From assembly GCA_043802345.1 (NCBI GenBank), contig JAZDLC010000336.1, forward strand, positions 1 through 11,486: a DNA stretch of 11,486 nucleotides, in the 5' to 3' direction. Positions within the stretch are counted from its first letter, which is position 1; each line of letters opens with the position of its first letter. Both the position numbers and the translations under genes were made by a program. This stretch comes from JAZDLC01 sp043802345. GTDB lineage: Bacteria > Planctomycetota > B15-G4 > JADJEK01. Of the stretch, positions 1-7,092 are shown piece after piece. The notes beneath the pieces are model-generated. The model had not been told where the DNA came from, ran no database searches, and saw nothing but the letters and a program-made list of their open reading frames with translations.

Positions 1-718
1 GATTTTCCTTGCTGAACCGCTCGATGGCGTACCGCACCGTGGTGCGGGGGATCCTCGGACCCTCTGCGAGCAGGAACTTCTCGAGCCGGGGCATGTCCGC
101 CTTGCCCGCCTCACGCAGGAGCCAGCCGACTGCCTTGTGGAGCAGGTCTTCCTTGTCGCCGAAGAGACGCTTCGCGACGCCATAGGCCGTGTCGAGATGT
201 TTCTTCTTCCCCTTGCCGACGAGCGGCACGAAGGCCACGGCGGCGGCGCGGCGCAGCCACATGTTGGGTGACTCGGTCCACTTCACGACGTCAGGCACCA
301 GCCTTGGATGTCGCTCGAGGAGCGGAGCCAGCACGGAGGGAGCGAGGTTGTCCACCAGACCCCAGTTGCCGCACGCTCGCTCGAACCAGCCGCGCACGTC
401 GGCGAGGAGTTCCGGCTTCGCCTGGCCGACGAAGTGCGCGACGACCTGGAAGCCGGTGCCGCGCGCCTCCATGTGCGAGTCCTTCAGCATCGCCTTGCAG
501 AAGCGGACCGCATCCTCGATCGTCCAGTGCTCCTTGACGCGCGCGATCAGATCGGCGCGGATCGCCATCGAACGCTTGTTCTCGACGCCGAACCACTCGA
601 CCGGCTCCTTGAAGAACCGCTGGTAGGAGCTGGCGCGTGCCGCATTCGCCTCCGCGCCAAGCAGCGCGAGGGTTTCCCTTGCAGCCTGGGAGGCGGAGAG
701 TTTCCGGGTCTTCGTCAT
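1..718 (-). CDS. DNA alkylation repair protein, AlkD-like HEAT-repeat DNA glycosylase (3' end cut by window edge)
   Basis: Predicted cytoplasmic DNA glycosylase that removes cationic alkylated purines (N3- and N7-alkylated bases) without base flipping, as known for the AlkC/AlkD superfamily. I translated 239 residues, all alpha-helical in character. Trp119 and Asp123 (in NWGLVD), Arg156/Arg157 (in NMWLRRAA) and Trp199 (in VGWLL) match the order and approximate spacing of the aromatic/Asp/Arg DNA-binding cleft described for Bacillus cereus AlkD. The C-terminal TVRYAIERF motif is also typical. B. cereus AlkD is about 237 residues, so only a few residues are likely missing beyond base 1. The start ATG lies 7 bases after the stop of the thioesterase gene with only a weak ribosome site, so translation is probably coupled to it. 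Family assignment is firm; substrate range is inferred. Confidence 0.9.
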   Translation of the reverse strand, partial: MTKTRKLSASQAARETLALLGAEANAARASSYQRFFKEPVEWFGVENKRSMAIRADLIARVKEHWTIEDAVRFCKAMLKDSHMEARGTGFQVVAHFVGQAKPELLADVRGWFERACGNWGLVDNLAPSVLAPLLERHPRLVPDVVKWTESPNMWLRRAAAVAFVPLVGKGKKKHLDTAYGVAKRLFGDKEDLLHKAVGWLLREAGKADMPRLEKFLLAEGPRIPRTTVRYAIERFSKEN

Positions 719-725
719 GGCCTGA

Positions 726-1109
726 CTACTCGCCCTGTCCCTGGTCGACCTCGATCGGGCGCGGGTGGCCGTCCCGGTCGATCGCCACCATCACGAACTC
801 CGCCGCGGTCGTCTGGCGGCGCGTGCCCTCCTCCATGCACTCGCCGTACGTCTCGACGTTGATGCGCATCGAGGTCCTGCCGATGGAGATCAGGCTGGCG
901 ATCACCTCGACCGCCTCGTTCTGCCGGACGGGCGCCTTGAAGTCGACCGACGCGATGTGTGCGGTGACGACAGGCCCGCGCGCGACACGCGTGCCCACGA
1001 TGCCGGCCGCCTCATCCATCAGGCTCAGTGCTACACCGCCGAAGAGGCTGCCGTAGCGGTTCGTGAGGCCGGGAAGGACGAGCCGCATGATGCGCGCCGT
1101 CGTGTCCAT
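726..1109 (-). CDS. acyl-CoA thioesterase, hot-dog fold (YciA/BACH type)
   Basis: A 127-residue single hot-dog domain, predicted to hydrolyse acyl-CoA to free acid and CoA in the cytoplasm. The N-terminal stretch with N-R-Y-G-S-L-F-G-G followed by S-L-M-D-E-A-A (residues 17-35) is the YciA/BACH signature, with Asp32 at the expected catalytic position. V-T-A-H-I-A-S-V-D-F-K-A-P (48-60) forms the central strand, and G-R-T-S-M (77-81) is the usual CoA-side loop. The length fits single-domain family members, which act as oligomers. The start is well supported: AGAAGGAGAG lies about 6 bases upstream of the ATG. It sits between the nitroreductase gene (90 bases upstream) and the AlkD-like gene (7 bases downstream) on one strand. 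The acyl chain preference cannot be read from the sequence. Confidence 0.88.
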   Translation of the reverse strand: MDTTARIMRLVLPGLTNRYGSLFGGVALSLMDEAAGIVGTRVARGPVVTAHIASVDFKAPVRQNEAVEVIASLISIGRTSMRINVETYGECMEEGTRRQTTAAEFVMVAIDRDGHPRPIEVDQGQGE

Positions 1110-1199
1110 GAAAGCTCTCCTTCTGCGACGACCTCGGTGACCGACAATCAGGGTACTGGCGGCGTGCGGCTCGGTCTACGGCCAGCCCGCGCGGGAGAC

Positions 1200-1799
1200 T
1201 CAGACGAGGGGCGAACTCTCCCCCCACTTCGCGCCGAACACGAAGTCCGCAAGAGGCCTGCGCCCCCTTGGAGCGGTGTCGCGCTGGCCGAGCGTTTCCG
1301 GCAGAGTCTCCGGGGCGGCCGCATACCCGACGGCGATGGCGGTGACCGGCTGCACCCCGGCCGGAACCGCGTACAGTTCGCGGATTCGCCCCGGCAGGAT
1401 GCCGGCCATCTGATGGACCGCGAGCCCCCGCGAGGTCGCCTCCAGACTCAAGTTCGCTGCGGCGAGACCCAGGTCGTGCAGGGCGACCCCGTTCGGCTTG
1501 CCGGTGCGTCGGAACTGCAGGCTGGTGCAGCAGAGGAGCAGGACCGGCACGGCGCGCGCCCACGCCTGGTTCGCTTCCACCAGGCAGGAGAGGGCGCGGG
1601 CATGGGCATCCGCATCCTCCCGGGTGGCCACGATGAAACTCCAGGGCTGCTCGTTGTACGACGAAGGTGCCCAGCGGGCCGCCTCCAGGAGCGCGCGCAG
1701 ATCGTCCACCGGAACCGCCCGATCCTGGAAGCCGTACGGACTCCAGCGGGTCGCGATCAGCTCGTGAATCTCGTGGTCGGTGATTGCCCGTTTGCTCAT
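1200..1799 (-). CDS. nitroreductase family protein (FMN-dependent NAD(P)H oxidoreductase)
   Basis: A 199-residue cytoplasmic flavoenzyme of the nitroreductase superfamily, which typically binds FMN as a homodimer and reduces nitro groups, quinones or related acceptors with NAD(P)H. The N-terminal T-R-W-S-P-Y-G-F (17-24) is the FMN-phosphate motif, W-A-P-S-S-Y-N-E-Q-P-W (43-53) is the conserved cofactor and dimer loop, L-H-D-L-G-L-A-A-A-N-L (108-118) is the central helix, and the basic R-G-R-R-P-L-A (178-184) precedes the C-terminal F-G-x-x-W tail. The ATG is preceded by AAGAGG at about 8 bases. It is the first gene of the minus-strand trio and is divergent from the GH120 fusion gene. The physiological substrate is unknown, and members with dehydrogenase or dehalogenase roles cannot be excluded. 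Confidence 0.92.
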   Translation of the reverse strand: MSKRAITDHEIHELIATRWSPYGFQDRAVPVDDLRALLEAARWAPSSYNEQPWSFIVATREDADAHARALSCLVEANQAWARAVPVLLLCCTSLQFRRTGKPNGVALHDLGLAAANLSLEATSRGLAVHQMAGILPGRIRELYAVPAGVQPVTAIAVGYAAAPETLPETLGQRDTAPRGRRPLADFVFGAKWGESSPLV

Positions 1800-1994
1800 G
1801 AATGGTACCTCTTGCCGTCCAGTCCAGGGTCAGCAGTCCGGAAACGCCTCTTGACTCCAGATAGCCCGCGACGCCGCCCAGGTACGGGATTTGTTGCCCG
1901 GCGCGCTGGAAAGGAGGACCGAGGCAGGCGCTTTTGACCTTACGTTTGCATCCCTCGAAAGCCATGCCATCCGGTGGTTGCAGGGAGCCATACC
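1800..1994. promoter_or_regulatory. divergent intergenic region between nitroreductase and GH120-fusion genes
   Basis: These 195 bases separate two divergent genes and so must hold both promoters unless transcription starts further away. I see two TTGAC-containing hexamers on the plus strand (TTGACT near 1850 and TTGACC at 1934-1939), but neither has a convincing -10 box at 16-18 bases. AAGGAGG at about 1913-1919 has no start codon at a usable distance. No clear operator palindrome or riboswitch fold was found. The function is inferred from gene layout only. Confidence 0.35.
1982..1987 (+). promoter_or_regulatory. ribosome binding site (AGGGAG) fixing the start of the GH120-fusion gene
   Basis: AGGGAG ends 7 bases before the ATG at 1995. 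The longer reading frame begins at a GTG at 1974, which has no comparable site and would add seven residues in front of the signal sequence. The ATG at 1995 is therefore preferred. Confidence 0.6.
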
Positions 1995-4900
1995 ATGACC
2001 TCGGGTATTCGCGGAATCATGACACGCCTGGCGGCGGCGCTCCTGCTGGCATGCGCCACAGACGCCGCCACCGCCACGGAGTTCCATGTTGCGGTCAGCG
2101 GCGACGACCAACTTGACGGGTCACCGTCGAAGCCGTACCGGACGATCTCCGCGGCGGCCCGGGTCGCTCAGCCCGGAGACCTCATCACCGTGCACGCGGG
2201 CATCTATCGCGAACGCATCGCGCCGCCCCGCGGCGGCGAGTCGGACGCCAGGCGCATCGTCTATCGAGCGGCTCCGGGCGAGATTGTCGAGATCCGGGGA
2301 TCCGAAGTCGTCGGGAACTGGGTGAGGGTCCAGGAGGGCGTCTGGAAGACGACCCTCCCGAACGCCTTTTTCGGCAGCTTCAATCCGTACAGCGACCTCA
2401 TCCATGGCGACTGGTTCAATCCGAAGGGGCGCGAACATTACACCGGCGCCGTCTACCTCGACGGGGAGTGGCTGACCGAGGCGGCCACCCTGGACGAAGT
2501 CCTGAATCCGGCGGGAACCAGCCCGCTCTGGTGCGGCCGGGTGGACGAGGAGAGCACCGCCATCTGGGCGCAGTTCAAGGGGTGCGACCCGAACGAGAGG
2601 CTGACCGAGATCAACGTGCGCCGGACGGTCTTCTATCCGGAGACTCCGGGCATCAACTACATCACCGTGCGCGGCTTCCGTCTGCGGCACGCCGCCACTC
2701 CGTGGGCGCCGCCCACGGCCGAGCAGATCGGCCTGATCGGGACGCACTGGAGCAAGGGGTGGATCATCGAGAGGAACGAGATCAGCCATTCGACCTGCTC
2801 CGGACTCACGCTCGGCAAGTACGGCGACGAGTGGGACAACACCTCGGCCAACACGGCCGAGGGGTATGTCAAGACGATCGAGCGCGCCCTGGAGAACGGC
2901 TGGACAAAGGAGACGATCGGCCACCACCTCGTCCGCGACAACACCATTCACGACTGCGAGCAGACCGGGATCTGCGGCAGCCTGGGAGCCATCTTCAGCC
3001 AGATCACCGGCAACCATATCTACGACATCTGGACCCGGCGCCAGTTCACGGGCGCGGAGATGGGAGGCATCAAGATCCATGCTTCGATCGACATGCTCAT
3101 CCAGAACAACCGGATCCACAACGCCGGCCGCGGGATCTGGATGGACTGGATGGCGCAGGGAACGCGCCTCTCCGGGAATCTGCTGTACGACAACACCAGC
3201 GATGACCTGTTCGTCGAGGTCAACCACGGACCGTTCCTCGTGGACAACAACCTCCTGCTGTCCCCTGTCTCCCTGCGGGACTGGTCCCAGGGCGGAGCGT
3301 ACGCGCACAATCTCTTCGCCGGAGTCATCGACTGCCGCCCCGAACTGGATCGCGAAACGCCCTATCACCCGGCACACTCGACCGCAGTCGCCGGTCTCTC
3401 CAACATCCAGGGGGGCGACGACCGCTTCTACAACAACATCCTGCTCGGGGGAGGCGGACCTGACCCCACCCCCGGTCTCTCGGTCTACGACGAGCGGGAG
3501 TTCCCGCTGAAGACGGGCGGCAACGTGTATTTCGGTGGAGCGCGGCCGTACGGCAAGGAGAAGGGCCAGGTCGAGGAGGCGCGATTCGATCCCGGGATGC
3601 GCGTTGTCGACGAGGGAGACCGCGTCTCAATCCACCTGACCCTCGGGCCGGCGGTGAAGGAGGCAGCGACCACGCTCGTGACCACGAGCCTGTTGGGAAA
3701 TGCCAGAATCTCGAGGTTGCCGTATGAGAACCCTGACGGCTCCCCCCTGATCCTCGACACCGACTACGTCGGCAAGAAACGAGACGCGGCCCATCCATCC
3801 GCCGGCCCCTTTGAAAACCCCGGCCCGGGAGCACTCGAGCTGAAGGTCTGGGGGCGGCCCATCGGTCAGGACGCGGACGAGACGGCGAGCCTCGAGGAGG
3901 CCGTCGACTGGCTGGCAACGGAATCGAATCGGCTGATCCGCGCCGCGCGGCGTGAAATGAAGAGCGGCATCGCCTCCTTTCCCCCGCAAGTGGGCATCGG
4001 CTACGAGGCGTTCTGGCTGCGCGACTACGCCTACATGCTGGAAGGGCGCGCGGAGGCGTTCACCGAGAAGGAGCTTCGCGACGCCTGCCTGCTGTTCGTG
4101 AACGCGCTCGGCGAGGACGGCAGCGGCGTCGATTGCGTGAAGTACGACGGGACCCCGATCTACATGCCCGGCTACGGCACGATGGGAGAGAATCCGGTGA
4201 CCGACGGGGGGATGTTCACGGTCGCCGTGGCCTGGCACACATACCGCCGCCTCGGCGACCGCGAGCTGCTCGAGAGCATCGTCGACCGCCTCGCCCTGAC
4301 CATGGACGCCGTCCCGCGCAACCCGGAAACGGGCCTCGTCCACATCGAGGAAGGCGGCTGGGATCGCTGTCCCTACGGCTTCACCGACACGGTTCGCAAG
4401 CAGGGCGACCTCCTGTTCAGCTCGCTCCTCTGGATCGAGGCGGCCGGGCGCCTGACCGATCTCCTGCGCGCCACTGATCGGCTGGAGGAGGCGACCCGGT
4501 TCCAGGAGGAATCCGAGAAGCTCACGAAGGCGGTCCGCGAGGTGCTGTTCGACGACGAGATCGGCCTCTTCCGCGCCGCGACCAGGCGCTGCGCGCAACC
4601 CGACCTCTGGGGCTCCGCCTTCGCCGTCCATCTGGGAATCGCCAGCGAGGCTCAGGCCCTCCGCATCGCCCGCTACTTCCAGTCGCACTACGGCGAGATC
4701 GTCCAGCACGGCCAGCTCCGGCACCTGCCGGGCGGCGAGTACTGGGAAGAGGGGTGCGGCCGCGACCAGTATCAGAACGGGGCGTACTGGGCCACGCCGG
4801 CGGGTTGGCTCGCCTGCACTCTCGACCTTGTCGACCCGGAACTCGCCCGCCGCACGATCCTCGACCTGGTGGCGGACTTCCAGCACCGCGGGGTCAACGA

Positions 4901-5039
4901 ATGGGTCCTGGATGAGACCACCGTCCTCCGCGGCTACGTCGCCAGCGCGACCCTGCCGCTGGCCGGCGCGCGCACGCTGCTCGAGCGTTCTGAGGAAGTG
5001 AACCGCGGTCCTCAGCCCGTGAGGGAGAAGGCCCGGTAG
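1995..5039 (+). CDS. secreted two-domain glycosidase: GH120-type beta-xylosidase fused to a six-hairpin glycosidase-like domain
   Basis: A 1014-residue exported protein. Residues 1-28 form a signal sequence with an L-L-A-C sequence at Cys20, so it may be a lipoprotein; signal peptidase I cleavage near residue 27 is the alternative. Residues 30-620 form a right-handed parallel beta-helix plus a small beta-sandwich that I recognise as GH120 by the motifs ATPWAPPTA, WSKGWIIE, GIWMDWMAQGTR and FVEVNHGPFLVDNN. GH120 enzymes release xylose from xylo-oligosaccharides with retention. Asp384 (3144-3146) and Glu408 (3216-3218) correspond to the nucleophile and acid/base reported for XylC of Thermoanaerobacterium (Asp382/Glu405, from memory), with one extra residue between them. 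GH120 enzymes normally end near residue 640. Here residues 633-1005 add an (alpha/alpha)6-type domain with FWLRDYAYML (673-682), DGGMFTVAVAWH, GGWDRCPYGFTD and QYQNGAYWATPAGW, resembling six-hairpin glycosidases of unassigned specificity. The 3' end overlaps the convergent GH172 gene by 28 bases. Confidence 0.93.
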   Translation: MTSGIRGIMTRLAAALLLACATDAATATEFHVAVSGDDQLDGSPSKPYRTISAAARVAQPGDLITVHAGIYRERIAPPRGGESDARRIVYRAAPGEIVEIRGSEVVGNWVRVQEGVWKTTLPNAFFGSFNPYSDLIHGDWFNPKGREHYTGAVYLDGEWLTEAATLDEVLNPAGTSPLWCGRVDEESTAIWAQFKGCDPNERLTEINVRRTVFYPETPGINYITVRGFRLRHAATPWAPPTAEQIGLIGTHWSKGWIIERNEISHSTCSGLTLGKYGDEWDNTSANTAEGYVKTIERALENGWTKETIGHHLVRDNTIHDCEQTGICGSLGAIFSQITGNHIYDIWTRRQFTGAEMGGIKIHASIDMLIQNNRIHNAGRGIWMDWMAQGTRLSGNLLYDNTSDDLFVEVNHGPFLVDNNLLLSPVSLRDWSQGGAYAHNLFAGVIDCRPELDRETPYHPAHSTAVAGLSNIQGGDDRFYNNILLGGGGPDPTPGLSVYDEREFPLKTGGNVYFGGARPYGKEKGQVEEARFDPGMRVVDEGDRVSIHLTLGPAVKEAATTLVTTSLLGNARISRLPYENPDGSPLILDTDYVGKKRDAAHPSAGPFENPGPGALELKVWGRPIGQDADETASLEEAVDWLATESNRLIRAARREMKSGIASFPPQVGIGYEAFWLRDYAYMLEGRAEAFTEKELRDACLLFVNALGEDGSGVDCVKYDGTPIYMPGYGTMGENPVTDGGMFTVAVAWHTYRRLGDRELLESIVDRLALTMDAVPRNPETGLVHIEEGGWDRCPYGFTDTVRKQGDLLFSSLLWIEAAGRLTDLLRATDRLEEATRFQEESEKLTKAVREVLFDDEIGLFRAATRRCAQPDLWGSAFAVHLGIASEAQALRIARYFQSHYGEIVQHGQLRHLPGGEYWEEGCGRDQYQNGAYWATPAGWLACTLDLVDPELARRTILDLVADFQHRGVNEWVLDETTVLRGYVASATLPLAGARTLLERSEEVNRGPQPVREKAR

Positions 5040-6931
5040 GAGAAGTCCGTGAAGGCGCCTCTCCCTTCTCCAGTGCGAACGCGCAGTTCGACCTCGAGGC
5101 TCGACTTTCCGGCCGTGAAGCGGGGGTGAAGGTCGAAGTCCGAATCGAACCAGCGCAGGGTCTGATTCTGGTCGGCGTGGTACCAGATCCCGACCGGCTC
5201 CCCGTCGATCAGAACCTCCGCCGTCTGGCGGGGGCTCCCCTGATCGAGGCGGCGCCGGATGCGGACTCCCTGGTTGGCGGGGTCGACGGCGAGCGTGAAG
5301 GAGATCGTGCCGGTCTCGTGCCTGCGGCCTGACTCGCGCTCTTCGAGCAGGTGGTTCCGTCCCTCGGGGCGGGCGATCACCGGCCCGGTCAGTTTGCCTG
5401 TGCTCGCCTGGTACCGATGGCTCGCCTCGCTCGCCGGGCTTGCCACATCGAGGAAGTCCGTTTCCACGAGAGCCGGCCGGCCTCGAAGGTAGTGGAAGGC
5501 CAGGCTGCCGTAGCTCGAGCGGATCGTGTTGTACCCCCCGTGCTGGATGCGGGCGTCCAGGTGGGACAGGAACGGCAGGGGAGCCTCGAGGTGGTAGCGC
5601 GCGTAGCAAGCACGAATCCCATACGCCGCGGCCATCGATCCGCCCTCCGCCTGGATGTCCCCCACCACGCAGGCGAACGGCGAGTTGAACCCCCGGTTGG
5701 GCCAGAAGCAGCCGAGGTAGTAGTCCTCAGTTCCGGTGCCGTTGATCTGGGGCGAGATCGCGCCGTCGAGGGCGAAGTGCTCGTCCCCCTCGCAGTAGTG
5801 CTCGCCGAGCATGGTCTGGACCGTACCGACGTACCAGCCGGCCCCCGGCGTCTCGGCGAGGAGCCAGTCGCGGCCGTAGGTGGTCCACCCCTCGCGGAAG
5901 GTGGTGGTGAAGTAAGCGATGCGGTCGGGCGGGGGCGGCGTTTCTTTGGGGGATTCGTAGAATCGAAACTCGAACGGGCCCAATCCCGTATCGGAACGAT
6001 TGGCGAGAACGATCCGGGCCGAGGAGGAAAAGGCCATCGGAAAACGACAGGAGAGGAGGACCCGTCCGTCCTCCCAGGGCCGCACCGAGAGGGGCAGGCT
6101 GGCCATCGGCGTGATCTTCACCGCGGAGCCGAAGAAGTACCCAAGCGGCGCGTTCACGTCGTACCGATCGTGCCCATCCCAGACCATCCGGATCCAGGTC
6201 TCGCGGAGGATCTCGTCCGTGAGTTTCACGTCAAGCTGGATCTCGCGCAGAACGCCTCCCTCTCCGCTCTCGTAGAGAACCAGTTCCTCGCCTGCGGCCA
6301 GTCCCTCAAAGCCCCGCCCAGCAATGATGCCGGCACCCGGATTCTCTGACGCGAACGCCTGCGTGACGAACCCATGATCCTCCTCGCCGGTGAATGTCTC
6401 CACGATCGTTCCGTGCGGAAAGCTCTCCCACATGACGCGGTAGAAATGCAGCTCGCCACTCACCGTGATCTTCAACCCCTTCGCGAACGGCACCGGCACG
6501 AAGCAGTTTCCAGCGAACGGCTGGTCGCCCCAGTAGCCCCGCCGCTCATACGAGACAAGCGGCGCGGGAAAGAGAGGGTGCTCCCCCTTGAAGAAGGCGA
6601 GCATCGGAATCGAGAAGCGCGCCTCCTTCTCCCCGTCGAAGTACCAGTGGAACACGGCATCCTCGCGAATGTCCGTGCTCCAGATGCTGCGCACACACCC
6701 CGGCCCCTCCGCATCGAAGATCACCGCGTGTCCCTTCTCGTCGTCGTACAGGTGCCAGACGTCGTCGCCGTTTAGCCCCTCCTTGTTGTGAGAGGAGAAC
6801 TGGTGGACCGATGCCAGTCCGGGAACCTCCGTCAGGTTCCAAGCAGCGATGGACTGCGCCAGCGAGGCCGGGCAGATCCCGAAGGCGAGGATGAGGGCGA
6901 CACAGTCTCTGAGTGCGGCAAAGTCGCGCAT
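5012..6931 (-). CDS. DUF2961 / GH172 family glycosidase, exported
   Basis: A 639-residue protein. Residues 1-26 form a signal peptide with likely cleavage after ASLA; the n-region has no net positive charge, which is slightly unusual. The family core is clear: GPGCVRSIWSTD (77-88), VWDGHDRYDVNAPLGYFFG (250-268), EGDEHFALDG (381-390) and NGTGTEDYY (397-405). Characterised GH172 members act on furanosides: difructose dianhydride I hydrolase/synthase and alpha-D-arabinofuranosidases. Glu381 and Glu402 are 21 residues apart, the spacing I recall for the two catalytic glutamates of the Bifidobacterium enzyme (E270/E291), so activity appears intact. A C-terminal beta-rich part (about 520-635) completes the protein. 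The ATG has GGAGAG only 4 bases upstream. It follows the sigma-fusion gene by 153 bases on the same strand and overlaps the convergent GH120 fusion. The exact furanoside substrate is unknown. Confidence 0.93.
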   Translation of the reverse strand: MRDFAALRDCVALILAFGICPASLAQSIAAWNLTEVPGLASVHQFSSHNKEGLNGDDVWHLYDDEKGHAVIFDAEGPGCVRSIWSTDIREDAVFHWYFDGEKEARFSIPMLAFFKGEHPLFPAPLVSYERRGYWGDQPFAGNCFVPVPFAKGLKITVSGELHFYRVMWESFPHGTIVETFTGEEDHGFVTQAFASENPGAGIIAGRGFEGLAAGEELVLYESGEGGVLREIQLDVKLTDEILRETWIRMVWDGHDRYDVNAPLGYFFGSAVKITPMASLPLSVRPWEDGRVLLSCRFPMAFSSSARIVLANRSDTGLGPFEFRFYESPKETPPPPDRIAYFTTTFREGWTTYGRDWLLAETPGAGWYVGTVQTMLGEHYCEGDEHFALDGAISPQINGTGTEDYYLGCFWPNRGFNSPFACVVGDIQAEGGSMAAAYGIRACYARYHLEAPLPFLSHLDARIQHGGYNTIRSSYGSLAFHYLRGRPALVETDFLDVASPASEASHRYQASTGKLTGPVIARPEGRNHLLEERESGRRHETGTISFTLAVDPANQGVRIRRRLDQGSPRQTAEVLIDGEPVGIWYHADQNQTLRWFDSDFDLHPRFTAGKSSLEVELRVRTGEGRGAFTDFSYRAFSLTG

Positions 6932-7075
6932 GCTGCTCTCCAGGGCATGGGAGAAGTTCCTGGCCGAGTGGCTCTCCGCCAGACACGGCCAACGGCAGTC
7001 TATGCCGGATGGACCAGGTCTTGAAGCTCCTATCCGGCGCGGACGACGTACGGAGTCCGAAGGTCACCAGGTACT

Positions 7076-7092
7076 TGCCGTTGTTTACGGCA
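7076..7092 (-). other. small hairpin spanning the stop codon of the sigma-fusion gene
   Basis: TGCCGT and ACGGCA form a perfect 6-base inverted repeat around a 5-base loop and enclose the TAA stop. No T-tract follows on the minus strand, so it is not a canonical intrinsic terminator. It may only mildly affect read-through into the GH172 gene, or mean nothing. Confidence 0.25.

Noticed and set aside
1110..1199. Palindrome CCCGCGCGGG in the nitroreductase-thioesterase gap as a terminator
   Set aside because: It has no loop and no T-tract, and such GC palindromes are common in this composition.
765..1937. Plus-strand open frame of about 390 codons over the thioesterase and nitroreductase genes
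   Set aside because: Both minus-strand genes have family signatures and ribosome sites. The plus-strand frame is their codon shadow.
1934..1962. TTGACC as a -35 box for the GH120-fusion gene
   Set aside because: No -10-like hexamer lies at 16-18 bases downstream, so a sigma70-type promoter cannot be supported.
1913..2116. Small plus-strand frame from TTG at 1934 following AAGGAGG
   Set aside because: The start is about 15 bases from the AAGGAGG, the frame overlaps the signal-peptide region of the GH120 fusion in another frame, and the product has no features.
3627..5609. Long minus-strand open frame (about 660 codons) across the GH120-fusion gene and the convergent junction
   Set aside because: It is antisense to two genes with clear family motifs. 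Its Arg/Pro/Gly-rich product has no domain, and such frames are expected in GC-rich DNA.
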